DNA of 64,000 nt from assembly GCF_001423525.1 (NCBI RefSeq), contig NZ_LMOI01000012.1, positions 550 through 64,549 on the forward strand, read 5' to 3'. Within the stretch, counting starts at the first letter, position 1. Every line of letters starts with the position of its first letter. The notes under the pieces are model-generated. The model was not told the DNA's origin. It ran no database searches and was given only the letters and a program-made list of their open reading frames with translations. The translations under genes were made by a program, and so were the position numbers. Source of the DNA: Arthrobacter sp. Leaf137. Its GTDB lineage: Bacteria > Actinomycetota > Actinomycetes > Actinomycetales > Micrococcaceae. Shown here piece after piece: positions 27,838 through 36,978 of the stretch.

Positions 27838-28173
27838 TCAGGACAACAAGGGTCTGCTCGTGAGGATGTAGTCCACGGCAGCGGGTCCGGTCATCCTGAG
27901 TCCCGGCCAAAAGGTTCCATCGAGGTTTCGTCGGTGTGCACAAAGCGGCAACGCGGACATCGCGTGCCAGAAGGGTTCGCTGGGTTGTGGTGTCTGCCGC
28001 TGAAGGACGCACCAGCTGACGTATAGCCCATACATCTCATCGTTGGTGAGGCCATAATCAGCGGAATAGTCCACAGTGATGCAGTCCCGGAGAAAGCGGT
28101 CCAGGGGCGGGAAATTCCAATCATGACCGGCGGAGACGCTGCCGACGGTTCCTGAAGCCGGCGCGGAAGGCAT
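27838..28173 (-). CDS. Hypothetical protein (111 aa)
   Basis: Starts at ATG 28173 (a GTG lies just before it at 28176), directly after the TetR stop codon, so it is co-transcribed with the regulator. The pattern FLRDCITVDYSADYGLTNDE, then MYGLYVSWC and FWHAM, looks like the small actinobacterial proteins related to C-terminal pieces of phage-type primases, but I would not assign function. No signal or membrane segment. Confidence 0.6.
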   Translation of the reverse strand: MPSAPASGTVGSVSAGHDWNFPPLDRFLRDCITVDYSADYGLTNDEMYGLYVSWCVLQRQTPQPSEPFWHAMSALPLCAHRRNLDGTFWPGLRMTGPAAVDYILTSRPLLS

Positions 28174-28176
28174 CAC

Positions 28177-28842
28177 TTACGCCGCAGAACCAGCGAAGAC
28201 GGAACCGGCCAGAGCGCCGACATCGCCCCCATGACTTTTGATGAGGCAAACAGCCATCCGTTTGGCGAATACAGCTGCCTCCCGGTCTCCCTCGACTGCG
28301 GAGATGATGGAGCCCTTGGTCAAGATGTGGCATGACCGGGCAAAAACGTCCGGCTGGTCGAGGCCCGCTTCCTGGGCGAGTGTCCGCATGAAGGCTCTCA
28401 CCTCGGCCAAATAGCCGACGGAGGCCTTGCCAAGCGGATGATCGGGACCCATCTCCAGCATTGTGCTGACGAAAGCGCAGGCCTGGAAGCCATCCTGGCG
28501 GAACCATCCATCCAGGACATCGAAAATAATCAACAGCTTGGCTGCCGGGTCATCCGATCTGCGGTTGCATTCGGCGATGATTGCCTCGACCGTGAGCTCC
28601 TGATGGCAGTGCTCCAGAAACGCGAGGACCAGCTCGTCCTTGGACGCAAAGTGTCCGTAAAAGGTAGCCTTTGCAACCCCGGCGCGCGCGATCAGCTCAG
28701 CAATCCCAACATCGCGGATGGCACGCTGCGCGAACAACTCGTAAGCGGCCCCCAAAATGCGGTCACGTGCACCCGCAGAAGACACCGCGTGCTGGGTGGG
28801 AGTGGTTGCCGGGCCCGGAAGGGGGCGCTGAAGATGTTCCAT
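28177..28842 (-). CDS. TetR family transcriptional regulator
   Basis: Regulator of about 221 residues. The helix-turn-helix (about 25-70 from the ATG at 28842) reads ARDRILGAAYELFAQRAIRD, then GVAKATFYGHFASKDELV. The ligand domain resembles TetR_C subgroups. GTG at 28851 is an alternative start. An 8-bp palindrome GACCGGTC sits about 30 bases upstream and is probably its own operator. The next gene begins right at its stop. Confidence 0.88.
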   Translation of the reverse strand: MEHLQRPLPGPATTPTQHAVSSAGARDRILGAAYELFAQRAIRDVGIAELIARAGVAKATFYGHFASKDELVLAFLEHCHQELTVEAIIAECNRRSDDPAAKLLIIFDVLDGWFRQDGFQACAFVSTMLEMGPDHPLGKASVGYLAEVRAFMRTLAQEAGLDQPDVFARSCHILTKGSIISAVEGDREAAVFAKRMAVCLIKSHGGDVGALAGSVFAGSAA

Positions 28843-28871
28843 CACCAGCACACCTTACCCGACGGCAGACA

Positions 28872-28879
28872 GACCGGTC
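28872..28879. promoter_or_regulatory. Putative TetR self-operator
   Basis: GACCGGTC core within CAGACCGGTCGGTAC, a perfect 8-bp palindrome with partly symmetric flanks, just upstream of the TetR start. The ACCGGT-type core is frequent in TetR operators. Confidence 0.4.
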
Positions 28880-28895
28880 GGTACGGCGAGTGCAC

Positions 28896-29159
28896 CTAGG
28901 TATTCCGAGGGGCGCGGCGCAGGCTTTCCTCAAGCGCCGCCTCGTACCAGAAGACTGCGCTCGGCGCAGGCTCGTCAGCGTCCAAGTGCCGGTACAGGGC
29001 GTCCAACAGCTTGGCCAGTTCGTCGTCCGACAACATGGCGGTGGTTACTTCCGGCCCTCTGGGGTCGCCGATCATCCTGAAAAGCTGCGGGCCTTTCATC
29101 ACTGCCCGGCCCTCGGGTCCGGCGCTGTGGTTCCGCTCCCATATTCCAGGCACCCGCAT
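28896..29159 (-). CDS. Hypothetical protein (87 aa)
   Basis: The ATG at 29159 follows the TAG of the upstream gene with no gap, which supports translational coupling. The body contains LSDDELAKLLDALYRHLDAD and FWYEAALEESLRR, probably alpha-helical. I recognise no family and see no membrane segment. Confidence 0.55.
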   Translation of the reverse strand: MRVPGIWERNHSAGPEGRAVMKGPQLFRMIGDPRGPEVTTAMLSDDELAKLLDALYRHLDADEPAPSAVFWYEAALEESLRRAPRNT

Positions 29160-29645
29160 CTACATGCGGCCGGCAGCAAGGTCGGGATCGGTATCGGGGT
29201 CTGTGGCGGGAGGTTCCCGCTCGGTCAGCGAAGTGGCCGGCTCGGCTTTGGCCGCCTGCCGGGAACGCCATATCGCGACGCCGCCTCCCGCCAGGACAGC
29301 CAACCCAATGCTCCACCACAGCATTGCGAAAGGTGAACGGGTCTTCACGGGGGCGGTTTCCACGACCTGGTTCGAGGTGCCCGTTCGCAGGTGTTTCAAC
29401 TGTTCCTGCACCCGTGGCGTCAAAGTTTCCACCCCGTCGGCCAGTTCGTCTGCAAGGTGCCGCAACAGCGCCTGCAGCCTGGGGGAGGCGGAGTCGATGC
29501 CAGCGTCCAGCCCTGCCACGGCCCGCTGAAGTGCAACCTGCACTCCAGGAGTGGCCCACTCCTTGCCTTTAGCCACTTGATGTAGGAAGGGTTCCGCCAG
29601 ATGGTGAACCTGTTCCGCTTCAACTGCCGGCTTTAGTGTGCGCAA
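29160..29645 (-). CDS. Single-pass membrane protein of unknown function (161 aa)
   Basis: Starts with TTG at 29645; the choice rests on a strong AGGAGG five bases upstream. An N-terminal helical region with two similar segments (TPGVQVALQRAVAGLDAGID and TPRVQEQLKHLRTG) is followed by one membrane helix (LWWSIGLAVLAGGGVAIW, about 109-126) and a Glu/Pro/Asp-rich tail. Likely a cytoplasmic helical domain tethered to the membrane. Coupled to the 87-residue gene. Confidence 0.6.
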   Translation of the reverse strand: MRTLKPAVEAEQVHHLAEPFLHQVAKGKEWATPGVQVALQRAVAGLDAGIDSASPRLQALLRHLADELADGVETLTPRVQEQLKHLRTGTSNQVVETAPVKTRSPFAMLWWSIGLAVLAGGGVAIWRSRQAAKAEPATSLTEREPPATDPDTDPDLAAGRM

Positions 29646-29850
29646 GGGTGCCTCCTACGTCCGATGGTTGTGGACAGCGTACGACTGCCACGCCCACAAA
29701 AACAGGGACCTTTGGACGATTCAAGCTTTGGATGCGTCCGCTTAACATCACCGGAACGGCCGGGGTGGGTCTGCGTGTGCCCGGCCGGGTATCGCTCCAC
29801 CTGGCTGTTCGCCGGCTGGCAACCCTGGCACCACAGAATACACACAGCAG

Positions 29851-29884
29851 GGGAGCGGCCCGTCGGTGAGGGACGGCCGCTCCC
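29851..29884 (-). terminator. Terminator after katE
   Basis: Stem GGGAGCGGCC / GGCCGCTCCC (10 bp) with a 14-base loop, about 20 bases past the catalase stop codon. Confidence 0.75.
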
Positions 29885-29903
29885 TTTCTGAGCTGGGTTT
29901 TGC

Positions 29904-32120
29904 TTAGGCGGTCTGGGCCGGGAAACGGTCCCAGACCCGGTGGGCTGCCAGGAGTCCGCTGAGCTCCGTAACCAGGGCTTCGGCGTCGTCGCTGGCAACG
30001 ATTCCCGGAGCGTCCTGCGGTATGCCGGCGGCGGTCAGCGCTGCTGAGCCCTCACCCAGGGCCGCGATGGCCTTGGCGTGCCTGAACGCTTCGGTCAACA
30101 GGAGCGTGGCCCGCGGATCCACTCGGCCGCCCGGAGCGCCGGCCTTCGCATCGAGCCCGGGTGCGGCGACGGGCGCCGGGGCTGCTGCCGAGGCGACGAT
30201 GACGGCGTCGAACTCCGTGGAGCGTGCGGTGAGGTACGTCCGCTGTACGGGGACCCCGCCGTCGTCCTCCTGTCCGATGAATCCGCCGGCCGGCGCGATG
30301 ACGAGCGGGACGATGCCTTGGGCGTCCAGGGCCTGGCGTGCCGTGTTCACAGCAGCGAGGTCACTGCTCTCGTCGGCCAGGATCCCGACCACGCGGCCGG
30401 CAACGGGCCAGGTCTTGCCGATCTGGGAGAGCGCAGGGCTGGCCTCGGACGAAGACACCTGTACCGTCGCCTCCGGAGCGGGGAGGCCGAGGCCTTTGGC
30501 CACGGCGGCGCAAAGTCCGGCGTCGATGTTGGCAAGGGCTGCGAGCTGCCGTTCCCGGATGGATTTCTCGTAGCACTTGCCGAGTTCGAACGTGTACGCC
30601 TGGATGACGTGGTCCTGCTCCACCGGGCTCAGGCTGCGGAAGAACAGGCCTGCCTGGCTGTAGTGGTCATCAAAGGAGGCGGGGTTCCGGCGTTCCTTGA
30701 TGGCGGCGGCCACTTCCTCGGGCACGTCGATGAAAGCCCCGACATCTTCTCCGGCGAGGAACGGGCATCCGCCGTCCAGCGAGTTGGGCCGGTACGGGGC
30801 GACTCCGGCGTGGACGGCCTGCTGGTGCATCCCGTCGCGGAGCATGTCGTTGACCGGGGCCTGGGGCCGGTTGATGGGGATCTGGCCGAAGTTGGGTCCG
30901 CCGAGGCGGGAGATCTGGGTGTCCAGGTAGGAGAAAAGCCGGACCTGCAGCAGCGGGTCATTCGTAACGTCGATGCCCGGAACCAAGTGGCCCGGGTGGA
31001 AGGCCACCTGCTCCGTCTCAGCGAAGTAGTTGGTAGGGTTGGCGTTGAGCGTCATGACGCCGATCGGCTGGACGGGTGCCAGTTCCTCGGGGACGAACTT
31101 GGTGGGATCAAGCAAGTCGATGCCTTCGAACATCTGGTCTTCAGTGTCCGGGAAGGTCTGGACGCCGAGTTCCCACTCGGGGTAGGCGCCAGCCTCAATG
31201 GCATCGGCGAGGTCCCGGCGGTGGAAATCGGGATCCATGCCGTTAATGATCTGCGCTTCCTCCCACACCAGGGAATGGACGCCCTGTTTGGGCTTCCAGT
31301 GGAACTTCACCAGCGTGGTGCGGCCTTCGGTATTGACGAACCGGAAGGTGTGGACGCCGAACCCTTCCATCGTCCGGTAGGACCGGGGGATGCCGCGGTC
31401 TGACATGTTCCACATGGTGTGTGCCTGTGCCTCGGTGTGCAGGGAAACGAAGTCCCAGAAGGTGTCATGGGCACTTTGAGCCTGGGGGATTTCCCGGTCC
31501 GGGTGCGGCTTGGCAGCATGGACAACGTCCGGGAACTTGATTCCGTCCTGGATGAAGAAGGCGGGAATGTTGTTGCCCACCAGGTCGTAGGTGCCCTCGT
31601 CCGTGTAGAACTTGGTCGAGAATCCGCGCGTATCGCGGACGGTGTCGGCAGAACCCCGGGAGCCGAGCACGGTGGAAAATCGGACGAAAACCGGGGTCTC
31701 CACGTCCTTGGCCAGGAAGCCCGCGCGGGTGATGTTCGCCGCGGTGCCGTAGGAACGGAAGACGCCGTGGGCACCGGCGCCGCGGGCGTGGACGACGCGC
31801 TCGGGAATGCGTTCGTGGTCAAAGTGGGTGATCTTTTCGCGCAGGTGGTGGTCCTGCAGCAGGATGGGACCGCGGGAGCCTGCCTTGAGCGAGTGATCGG
31901 TATCGCGGAGGCGAAGACCTTGGGCGGTGGTCAGGTACTGGCCCGACTGGGCGCGTGCCGTCTCCGGCGCCCCGGTGGGGCTGCCCGTGGGCGAAACCGC
32001 CTCAGGTCCCCGCTGGTCCGGTTTCGGCGGCAGGGGCTCCCGCGGAGTTGTGGGTTCTTCCAGGCCGGCCGGTTCGCTTGCCGGGACGCCGGGAATATTG
32101 GTGCTTGCTTCTTCTGGCAC
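29904..32120 (-). CDS. katE: Large-subunit catalase (HPII type)
   Basis: Clade 2 haem catalase of 738 residues that turns hydrogen peroxide into water and oxygen. The active-site His111 lies in [12 protein letters not shown], the haem-side loop is [20 protein letters not shown], and the proximal ligand Tyr398 is in [15 protein letters not shown] flavodoxin-like extra C-terminal domain (about 590-735) explains the length. The start is the GTG at 32120, with AAGGAGA seven bases upstream; an earlier TTG lies before the site. A palindrome about 50 bases upstream may regulate it. Confidence 0.95.
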   Translation of the reverse strand: MPEEASTNIPGVPASEPAGLEEPTTPREPLPPKPDQRGPEAVSPTGSPTGAPETARAQSGQYLTTAQGLRLRDTDHSLKAGSRGPILLQDHHLREKITHFDHERIPERVVHARGAGAHGVFRSYGTAANITRAGFLAKDVETPVFVRFSTVLGSRGSADTVRDTRGFSTKFYTDEGTYDLVGNNIPAFFIQDGIKFPDVVHAAKPHPDREIPQAQSAHDTFWDFVSLHTEAQAHTMWNMSDRGIPRSYRTMEGFGVHTFRFVNTEGRTTLVKFHWKPKQGVHSLVWEEAQIINGMDPDFHRRDLADAIEAGAYPEWELGVQTFPDTEDQMFEGIDLLDPTKFVPEELAPVQPIGVMTLNANPTNYFAETEQVAFHPGHLVPGIDVTNDPLLQVRLFSYLDTQISRLGGPNFGQIPINRPQAPVNDMLRDGMHQQAVHAGVAPYRPNSLDGGCPFLAGEDVGAFIDVPEEVAAAIKERRNPASFDDHYSQAGLFFRSLSPVEQDHVIQAYTFELGKCYEKSIRERQLAALANIDAGLCAAVAKGLGLPAPEATVQVSSSEASPALSQIGKTWPVAGRVVGILADESSDLAAVNTARQALDAQGIVPLVIAPAGGFIGQEDDGGVPVQRTYLTARSTEFDAVIVASAAAPAPVAAPGLDAKAGAPGGRVDPRATLLLTEAFRHAKAIAALGEGSAALTAAGIPQDAPGIVASDDAEALVTELSGLLAAHRVWDRFPAQTA

Positions 32121-32485
32121 GGTGCTTCTCCTTTGGGTGGGCAAACCTAGCAGTCCTCCGCCGAAACTGGATACTAAGTGTGCTTAGTACCCTAGCAAGG
32201 TTTCGCCGCACCACAAGTTCTGGGAAGGACCCACACGTGCCTCTGGTTGCCTTCCGGTATGAAGGCATGAGCGGGAAGCCGTGGTGGTCCAACCATTCAA
32301 GGACTGATTCCAGCCGGAACACCGCCATTACTCAAAAAAAGGTCTCGCTGCGTGCGGGCACTGTTGAAGTGAGCGGGCAGATACAGTCCAAGGCGCCAAC
32401 CAAATTCAAAATTCTTCTACCGCGGCCGGAACCTTGGTATGCGCTACGTCCCCGGTGGCCCTTATCTCAATCGGCATCAGGAAGA
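32121..32485. other. Divergent intergenic region, katE / DUF3592 gene
   Basis: About 365 bases that carry both promoters and the palindrome at 32172-32189. Other open frames here lack ribosome sites and known families. Confidence 0.5.
32172..32189. promoter_or_regulatory. Inverted repeat in katE promoter region
   Basis: TACTAAG-TGTG-CTTAGTA, seven-base perfect arms and a four-base centre, about 50 bases upstream of the katE start. Spacing fits an operator overlapping the promoter. Confidence 0.5.
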
Positions 32486-32980
32486 ATGGACGCCGTGAGC
32501 ATCCCAGACGCCGTCCCGCCGCCAAAACGCCAGACCTTCCTGGCCCGTTTGGGAGGCTTCGCGTTCGTCACGATATTGCTCCTGACGGGACCGACGCTGA
32601 TCGGGATCGGCTCCTCGATGGCCGGTTCGGATGAGGAACTCGCGCGCACCGGCATTCACGCCACCGGCTCCATTGTGGACTTTGACGACGTCCGGAAAGC
32701 GTCGAACCGGAAAATCACTGTGGAGTACATTGCGGCTGACGGCACCGGCTACTCGACCTTCGCTTCCGTGGACCATGACCAGCACCCCACGGTCGGCGGG
32801 GACGTTACCGTGATCTACAGTGAATCGAATCCCGGTAAGGCCGTCGTTGTGGGCTACGACAGCAGCGGCGTTTCCGTCCGCGGAATCGGTGCCCTATTCC
32901 TGCTGATATTTACCATTCCCCTTGGCCTGGTCCTTATCATCAAAAGACTCCGGAAGAACCGCAGGCAGCGAACTGTCTAG
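32486..32980 (+). CDS. DUF3592-like membrane protein
   Basis: Protein of 164 residues with a membrane helix near 24-44 and another near 133-152, with an extracytoplasmic beta domain between them (GSIVDFDDVRK, ITVEYIAADGTGYSTFASVD, DVTVIYSESNPGKAVV). That layout is the DUF3592 pattern. Start ATG at 32486; a GTG at 32495 is possible. Divergent from katE and convergent with the AAA+ gene. Function unknown. Confidence 0.7.
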   Translation: MDAVSIPDAVPPPKRQTFLARLGGFAFVTILLLTGPTLIGIGSSMAGSDEELARTGIHATGSIVDFDDVRKASNRKITVEYIAADGTGYSTFASVDHDQHPTVGGDVTVIYSESNPGKAVVVGYDSSGVSVRGIGALFLLIFTIPLGLVLIIKRLRKNRRQRTV

Positions 32981-33051
32981 CCTGCGCCCGAGTATGAGCT
33001 GAGCGCCCGGCGCCCCAGGTGGCGGCCAGGTCCGGCAGTATTCAAACGTGG

Positions 33052-34095
33052 TCAGGCCAGCAGCCAGCGCCACCACCGAGGCCGCTCCGGCTCCGGCGCC
33101 AGTTCCGGTTCGGGTTCCGGTTCTTCGCCCAAAGCCAGCGCGGCCTGGACGATGTCGTCCACGGTAAGTGTCATGACTGCCTCACGGTCGAGCGCGTCGA
33201 GGCTTTGTTCCTCATCGAGGGAGAGCCGCAGTGCCTGGCGGTTGATTGCCTGCTCGAACAGCGTGCGGGCGAACCGAGCATTGCCGGAGTCCTCGCTCGC
33301 GTGGAGTCCTGTGAAGATGCGGCGCAGCATCTGGTCCGCGCCCGGTTCCAGGGTGTACTCGTGCTGGGCCAGCATCTGGTGGAAGATCGTCTGCAGAGCG
33401 TCGACGGAGTAGTCGGGGAAGGTAATTTCGCGGGCGAACCGGGAGCGCAGTCCGGGGTTCGAGAGCAGGAAGGACTCCATCAGCCTGGGGTACCCGGCCA
33501 CGATCACCACCAGCCGGTGGCGGTGGTCCTCCATCCGCTTAAGCAGGATCTCAATCGCCTCGGGACCGAAGTCCATCCGGCCGTCCTCCGGTGCCAACGC
33601 ATACGCCTCGTCGATGAACAGGACGCCGTCCAGCGCACGCCGGATCACCCGGTCTGTCTTGATGGCGGTCTGGCCGACATACTGCCCGATCAGGCCCGAA
33701 CGGTCCACCTCCACCAGGTGGCCTTTCTGCAGCAGCCCGACGGCCCGGTACATCTCGGCCAGGAGCCGGGCCACTGTGGTTTTGCCCGTGCCCGGATTTC
33801 CCAGGAACACCAAATGCTGTGAGGTGGCCACTTCCGGCAGGCCGTGCGCCTTGCGGCGGGCCTGGACCTGGAGCAGTGCGACGAGGGCGCGTACCTGTTC
33901 CTTTACGGTCTCCAGTCCGACCAGTGCGTCGAGCTCGGCCTGCAGTTCGGCCAGCGGACGGGCTGGCCCAGGCTTGGAGCCCATCAGGTCACCCATCAGG
34001 TCGTCAACGCGTTCCGAACCGGGCAGCTTGAGCTGATCGGTCAGGTGGGCGATGGTTTCGCGCAGGTCGTCGAGCGGATTGCGGCTGAGAGCCAT
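33052..34095 (-). CDS. AAA+ ATPase, CbxX/CfqX (SpoVK-like) family
   Basis: ATPase of 347 residues. A helical N-terminal part is followed by LVFLGNPGTGKTTVARLL (Walker A, about 92-109), GVLFIDEAYAL (Walker B), the sensor region LVVIVAGYP and an Arg-finger stretch NPGLRSRFAREI. The C-terminus is an acidic run of Glu-Pro repeats before RPRWWRWLLA. Family members include rubisco activases and ESX EccA; no such partner is near, so its target is unknown. It converges with the DUF3592 gene. Confidence 0.88.
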   Translation of the reverse strand: MALSRNPLDDLRETIAHLTDQLKLPGSERVDDLMGDLMGSKPGPARPLAELQAELDALVGLETVKEQVRALVALLQVQARRKAHGLPEVATSQHLVFLGNPGTGKTTVARLLAEMYRAVGLLQKGHLVEVDRSGLIGQYVGQTAIKTDRVIRRALDGVLFIDEAYALAPEDGRMDFGPEAIEILLKRMEDHRHRLVVIVAGYPRLMESFLLSNPGLRSRFAREITFPDYSVDALQTIFHQMLAQHEYTLEPGADQMLRRIFTGLHASEDSGNARFARTLFEQAINRQALRLSLDEEQSLDALDREAVMTLTVDDIVQAALALGEEPEPEPELAPEPERPRWWRWLLA

Positions 34096-34254
34096 GCATC
34101 AACTGTAGACCCCGATTCCCGCCCGCAGAGGGGCAGGGGAGGTCCCGGGTGGCAAGGTCGCCAGATTTCCCGTCTCCGGATTGCTTCCCACCGCTGGCAG
34201 CGGCGCACCCGGGGTGGGATAATTCTGGTCATCCTTTGAATGAGGGGGGCCATC

Positions 34255-35868
34255 ATGGCCAGCCTTGGTGTTCTTCAACCTGGCCGCCGCTCCCGGGCAT
34301 CCATGCCCCGGCTCCTGGCGGTTTTGCTGGTGCTCGCCTTCGGGGTGCTGTTCGCTCCGCCCGCCCGGGCAGTCGACTATGGACATGACGTCTCGTGGCC
34401 GCAGTGCCCCGGCGGGCTGCCGATGCCGCCTGAGAACACTGAGTTCCTGGTGGTGGGGCTGACGCGCGGGCTCGCCTTTACCGAAAATCCCTGCCTGCAG
34501 CAGCAGTACCAGTGGGTGCTGGACCGGGGCGTCAGGGCCCAGGCGTATGCCATGGCCACGTTCCCCACCACCGCCCAGTACGACACGTATGGCGGCGGCG
34601 GACCGTACCCCGCAACCAACAGGCCGGACCGGTTGCGCAACGTCGGGTACGCGGAGGGGCGCGCGGCCCTCGCGTCGCTCGCCAGGGTGGGGTGGCGGCC
34701 GGAGAGGATCTGGGTGGATGTCGAGCCCCGCCCGCAGCAGCCGTGGCCCAGTACTTCGCCAGCCGAGCGGCAGGAGAACCGGTACGTCATCTCCGGTCTC
34801 TTGGTCGCACTGGCGGACGCTGGGTTCCCACACGGCTTCTACTCCTATCAAAGCGCGTGGGAGGCCATCACCGGATCGTGGCAGCTTCCCGATGTGCCCG
34901 TATGGTCACCGGCCGGGCGCCTCGACTTCGCCAGTGAAGCTTCCGACCTTTGCGTGAATCCCAGCTTCTCCGGCGGCACCGTCCACCTCACGCAATGGAC
35001 GGACGGCACCTACGACTACGACATGACCTGCACGGGCGTCTACCAGGCCCACGTCGCCGGCATCGGCTGGCAGCCCAGCGTTTCCGACGGCGGCACGGCA
35101 GGGACCATCGGCCGGTCACTGCCGCTGGAGGCACTGCGCCTGTCCGCGGCAGGGGACCGCCTGTCCGGCGACATTCTGTGGCGCGGGCATGTGCAGAACA
35201 TGGGCTGGCAGCCATGGACGACGGCGGCGTCCCCCTTAGGGACCACCGGTCTCGGTCTGCGGTTGGAGGCTTTGGAATTGCGGCTGACGGGGGATCTCGC
35301 CACGCAGTACAGCATCAGGTACCGCGCCCACGTGCAGAACGTCGGCTGGCAGCCTTACGCCGTTGACGGAGCCACGGCCGGCACCGTCGGGCAGGGCCTG
35401 CGGGTGGAAGCGGTAACCATCGATCTGGTTCCAAAGATGGCCCCGGCGTTCACTGCCGTGTATGCCGCACACGTGCAGAACATCGGATGGACGACGAACG
35501 TCTCCGATGGCACGGTGGCCGGGACCACAGGCCAGGCGCTTCGGGTTGAGGCGCTGCGTCTTACCGTGGCCAGCGCGGCTTACGCCGGAGGCATCCAGTG
35601 GCGGGGACATGTGCAGGACATCGGCTGGCAGCCGTGGACCACATCGGCCAATCCCATCGGCACCACCGGGCAGGGGCGACGGTTGGAAGCTTTTGAAGTC
35701 AGGCTCACCGGTGAGCTGGCGAACCACTACACCGTTTACTACCGCGCCCACGTGCAGGACGAGGGCTGGCAGTCATTTGCAGCCGACGGCGGTACGGCGG
35801 GAACCACGGGTCTGGGCAGGCGGATCGAGGCGGTACAGATCCTCCTGGCCCCCAGAACCGGCAGTTAG
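34255..35868 (+). CDS. Secreted DUF1906-type protein with six ChW repeats
   Basis: Exported protein of 537 residues. A hydrophobic signal ends at PPARA. The N-terminal domain (about 40-260, VDYGHDVSWPQC, WVDVEPRPQQPW, GFYSYQSAW, LTQWTDGTYDYD) is a GH25/DUF1906-like barrel seen in cell-wall-active or carbohydrate proteins. Then come six repeats of 46-47 residues with the core HVQNxGWQ...AGTTGxxLRLEAL, matching clostridial hydrophobic W (ChW) repeats. The start at 34255 follows an AGGGGGG site; ATG 34240 has none. Monocistronic. Likely binds a surface polymer. Confidence 0.8.
   Translation: MASLGVLQPGRRSRASMPRLLAVLLVLAFGVLFAPPARAVDYGHDVSWPQCPGGLPMPPENTEFLVVGLTRGLAFTENPCLQQQYQWVLDRGVRAQAYAMATFPTTAQYDTYGGGGPYPATNRPDRLRNVGYAEGRAALASLARVGWRPERIWVDVEPRPQQPWPSTSPAERQENRYVISGLLVALADAGFPHGFYSYQSAWEAITGSWQLPDVPVWSPAGRLDFASEASDLCVNPSFSGGTVHLTQWTDGTYDYDMTCTGVYQAHVAGIGWQPSVSDGGTAGTIGRSLPLEALRLSAAGDRLSGDILWRGHVQNMGWQPWTTAASPLGTTGLGLRLEALELRLTGDLATQYSIRYRAHVQNVGWQPYAVDGATAGTVGQGLRVEAVTIDLVPKMAPAFTAVYAAHVQNIGWTTNVSDGTVAGTTGQALRVEALRLTVASAAYAGGIQWRGHVQDIGWQPWTTSANPIGTTGQGRRLEAFEVRLTGELANHYTVYYRAHVQDEGWQSFAADGGTAGTTGLGRRIEAVQILLAPRTGS
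35035..35850 (+). repeat. Six tandem ChW repeats (138-141-bp period)
   Basis: The HV(Q/A)xxGW codons recur near 35050, 35188, 35329, 35470, 35608 and 35749. Period is 138 or 141 bases; copies differ, so this is old protein-repeat expansion, not a recent DNA duplication. Confidence 0.85.
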
Positions 35869-35930
35869 GTCGGCAGCCCTGGTCCAGCCGCGGTTCGTGG
35901 CCCTGCGATGTCCACGGTTGTCTCCGGACG

Positions 35931-36845
35931 TCAGTCCCGCGGGTCCCGGCCCGGGAGCATCCGTGTCGACTTCGAGTGGTCCACCACCGTCTCGACTGGG
36001 CGCATGTTCGTACTGCTCCAGCTGGTTAGGAACGCGAGCTGTTCCTGGGCGTGGCTGCCTGGTTCCGCGGTGTAGGCGATGATTGCCAGGCCGTCTCCGG
36101 GGAGTTCGAGTGAGTCGCCGGTGAGCTCGATGTCGCCGACGAGCGGATTATGGAGTGTTTTGCGGGCTGAGCGGTGAAAGCGGACGTTGTGGCGTGCCCA
36201 GCGGGCGGAGAATTCGGTGCTTCCTGCGGCGAGATCACCGATGAGGCTGTTCAGGGCGCGGTCGCGCGGGTTTCGTCCCGATTCAGTGCGCAGGGCGGCG
36301 GCGAGGTCATCGGCGATGGTTTCCCATTTCACGAAAAAGTCCTGTGAGCGGGGGTCAAGGAACATGAACCGGGCGAGGTTCAGCGGCAGCGTGTCGGGGC
36401 TGAGGATGCCGGAGTAGAGGGCGAAGCAGAGGTTGTTGGCGGCGACGATGTCCATGCGGGAGTTCCGGACGTATGCGGGTGTGCCGGTCATTCCGGCCAG
36501 GATCCCCTGGATGCTGGGACGCACGTCTGCCCGGGCTTTGCGGGTCCCTGCTGACCGTGGGGGCGCGGCGGCTTTGGCGAGGTCGAGCAGGTGGGCGCGT
36601 TCGGCTTCGTCGAGCTGGAGGGCGGCAGCGAGTGCTTCGAGGACGCTGTCGGAAACTCCGCGAAGATTGCCGCGTTCGAGCCGGGCGTAGTATTCGGTAC
36701 TTACTCCGGCAAGCATGGCGACTTCCTCGCGCTTGAGACCGGAGACCCTTCGCGTCCCGCCGTAGGCCGGCAGCCCGGCCTGGGCAGGGGTGATGCGCGA
36801 CCGGCGGCTCATGAGGAACTCCCGAACGTCCTGACTGTTTTCCAT
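35931..36845 (-). CDS. XRE/MmyB-like helix-turn-helix regulator
   Basis: Regulator of 304 residues. The helix-turn-helix near 10-75 (RRVSGLKREEVAMLAGVSTE, YYARLERG) is followed by the MmyB-like ligand domain with RNSRMDIVAANNLCFALYSG and a C-terminal PAS-like part. Start ATG at 36845, the first one not inside the promoter region. Divergent from the MFS operon, so it most likely controls it. Many such regulators bind fatty-acid-like ligands. Confidence 0.9.
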   Translation of the reverse strand: MENSQDVREFLMSRRSRITPAQAGLPAYGGTRRVSGLKREEVAMLAGVSTEYYARLERGNLRGVSDSVLEALAAALQLDEAERAHLLDLAKAAAPPRSAGTRKARADVRPSIQGILAGMTGTPAYVRNSRMDIVAANNLCFALYSGILSPDTLPLNLARFMFLDPRSQDFFVKWETIADDLAAALRTESGRNPRDRALNSLIGDLAAGSTEFSARWARHNVRFHRSARKTLHNPLVGDIELTGDSLELPGDGLAIIAYTAEPGSHAQEQLAFLTSWSSTNMRPVETVVDHSKSTRMLPGRDPRD

Positions 36846-36978
36846 GACCCCTACGGTACGGCGGCGCCGGGTCGGCGTAACAGGAACTGGCAGTACACCG
36901 CACAACAGGTACTCCCGCGCACGGGAAGGAACTGGTGTTCTTGAATGAGCCCGCCATCCCAGTTACCTGAAAGCACTC
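36846..36978. promoter_or_regulatory. Divergent promoter region with direct repeats AGGAACTGG
   Basis: AGGAACTGG occurs at 36882-36890 and at 36927-36935, 45 bases apart, between the regulator and the MFS gene. It may be the binding site of the XRE/MmyB regulator. Confidence 0.4.

Noticed and set aside
35035..35850. CRISPR or minisatellite array
   Set aside because: The period is protein-coding (46-47 codons), copies diverge and they match ChW repeats.
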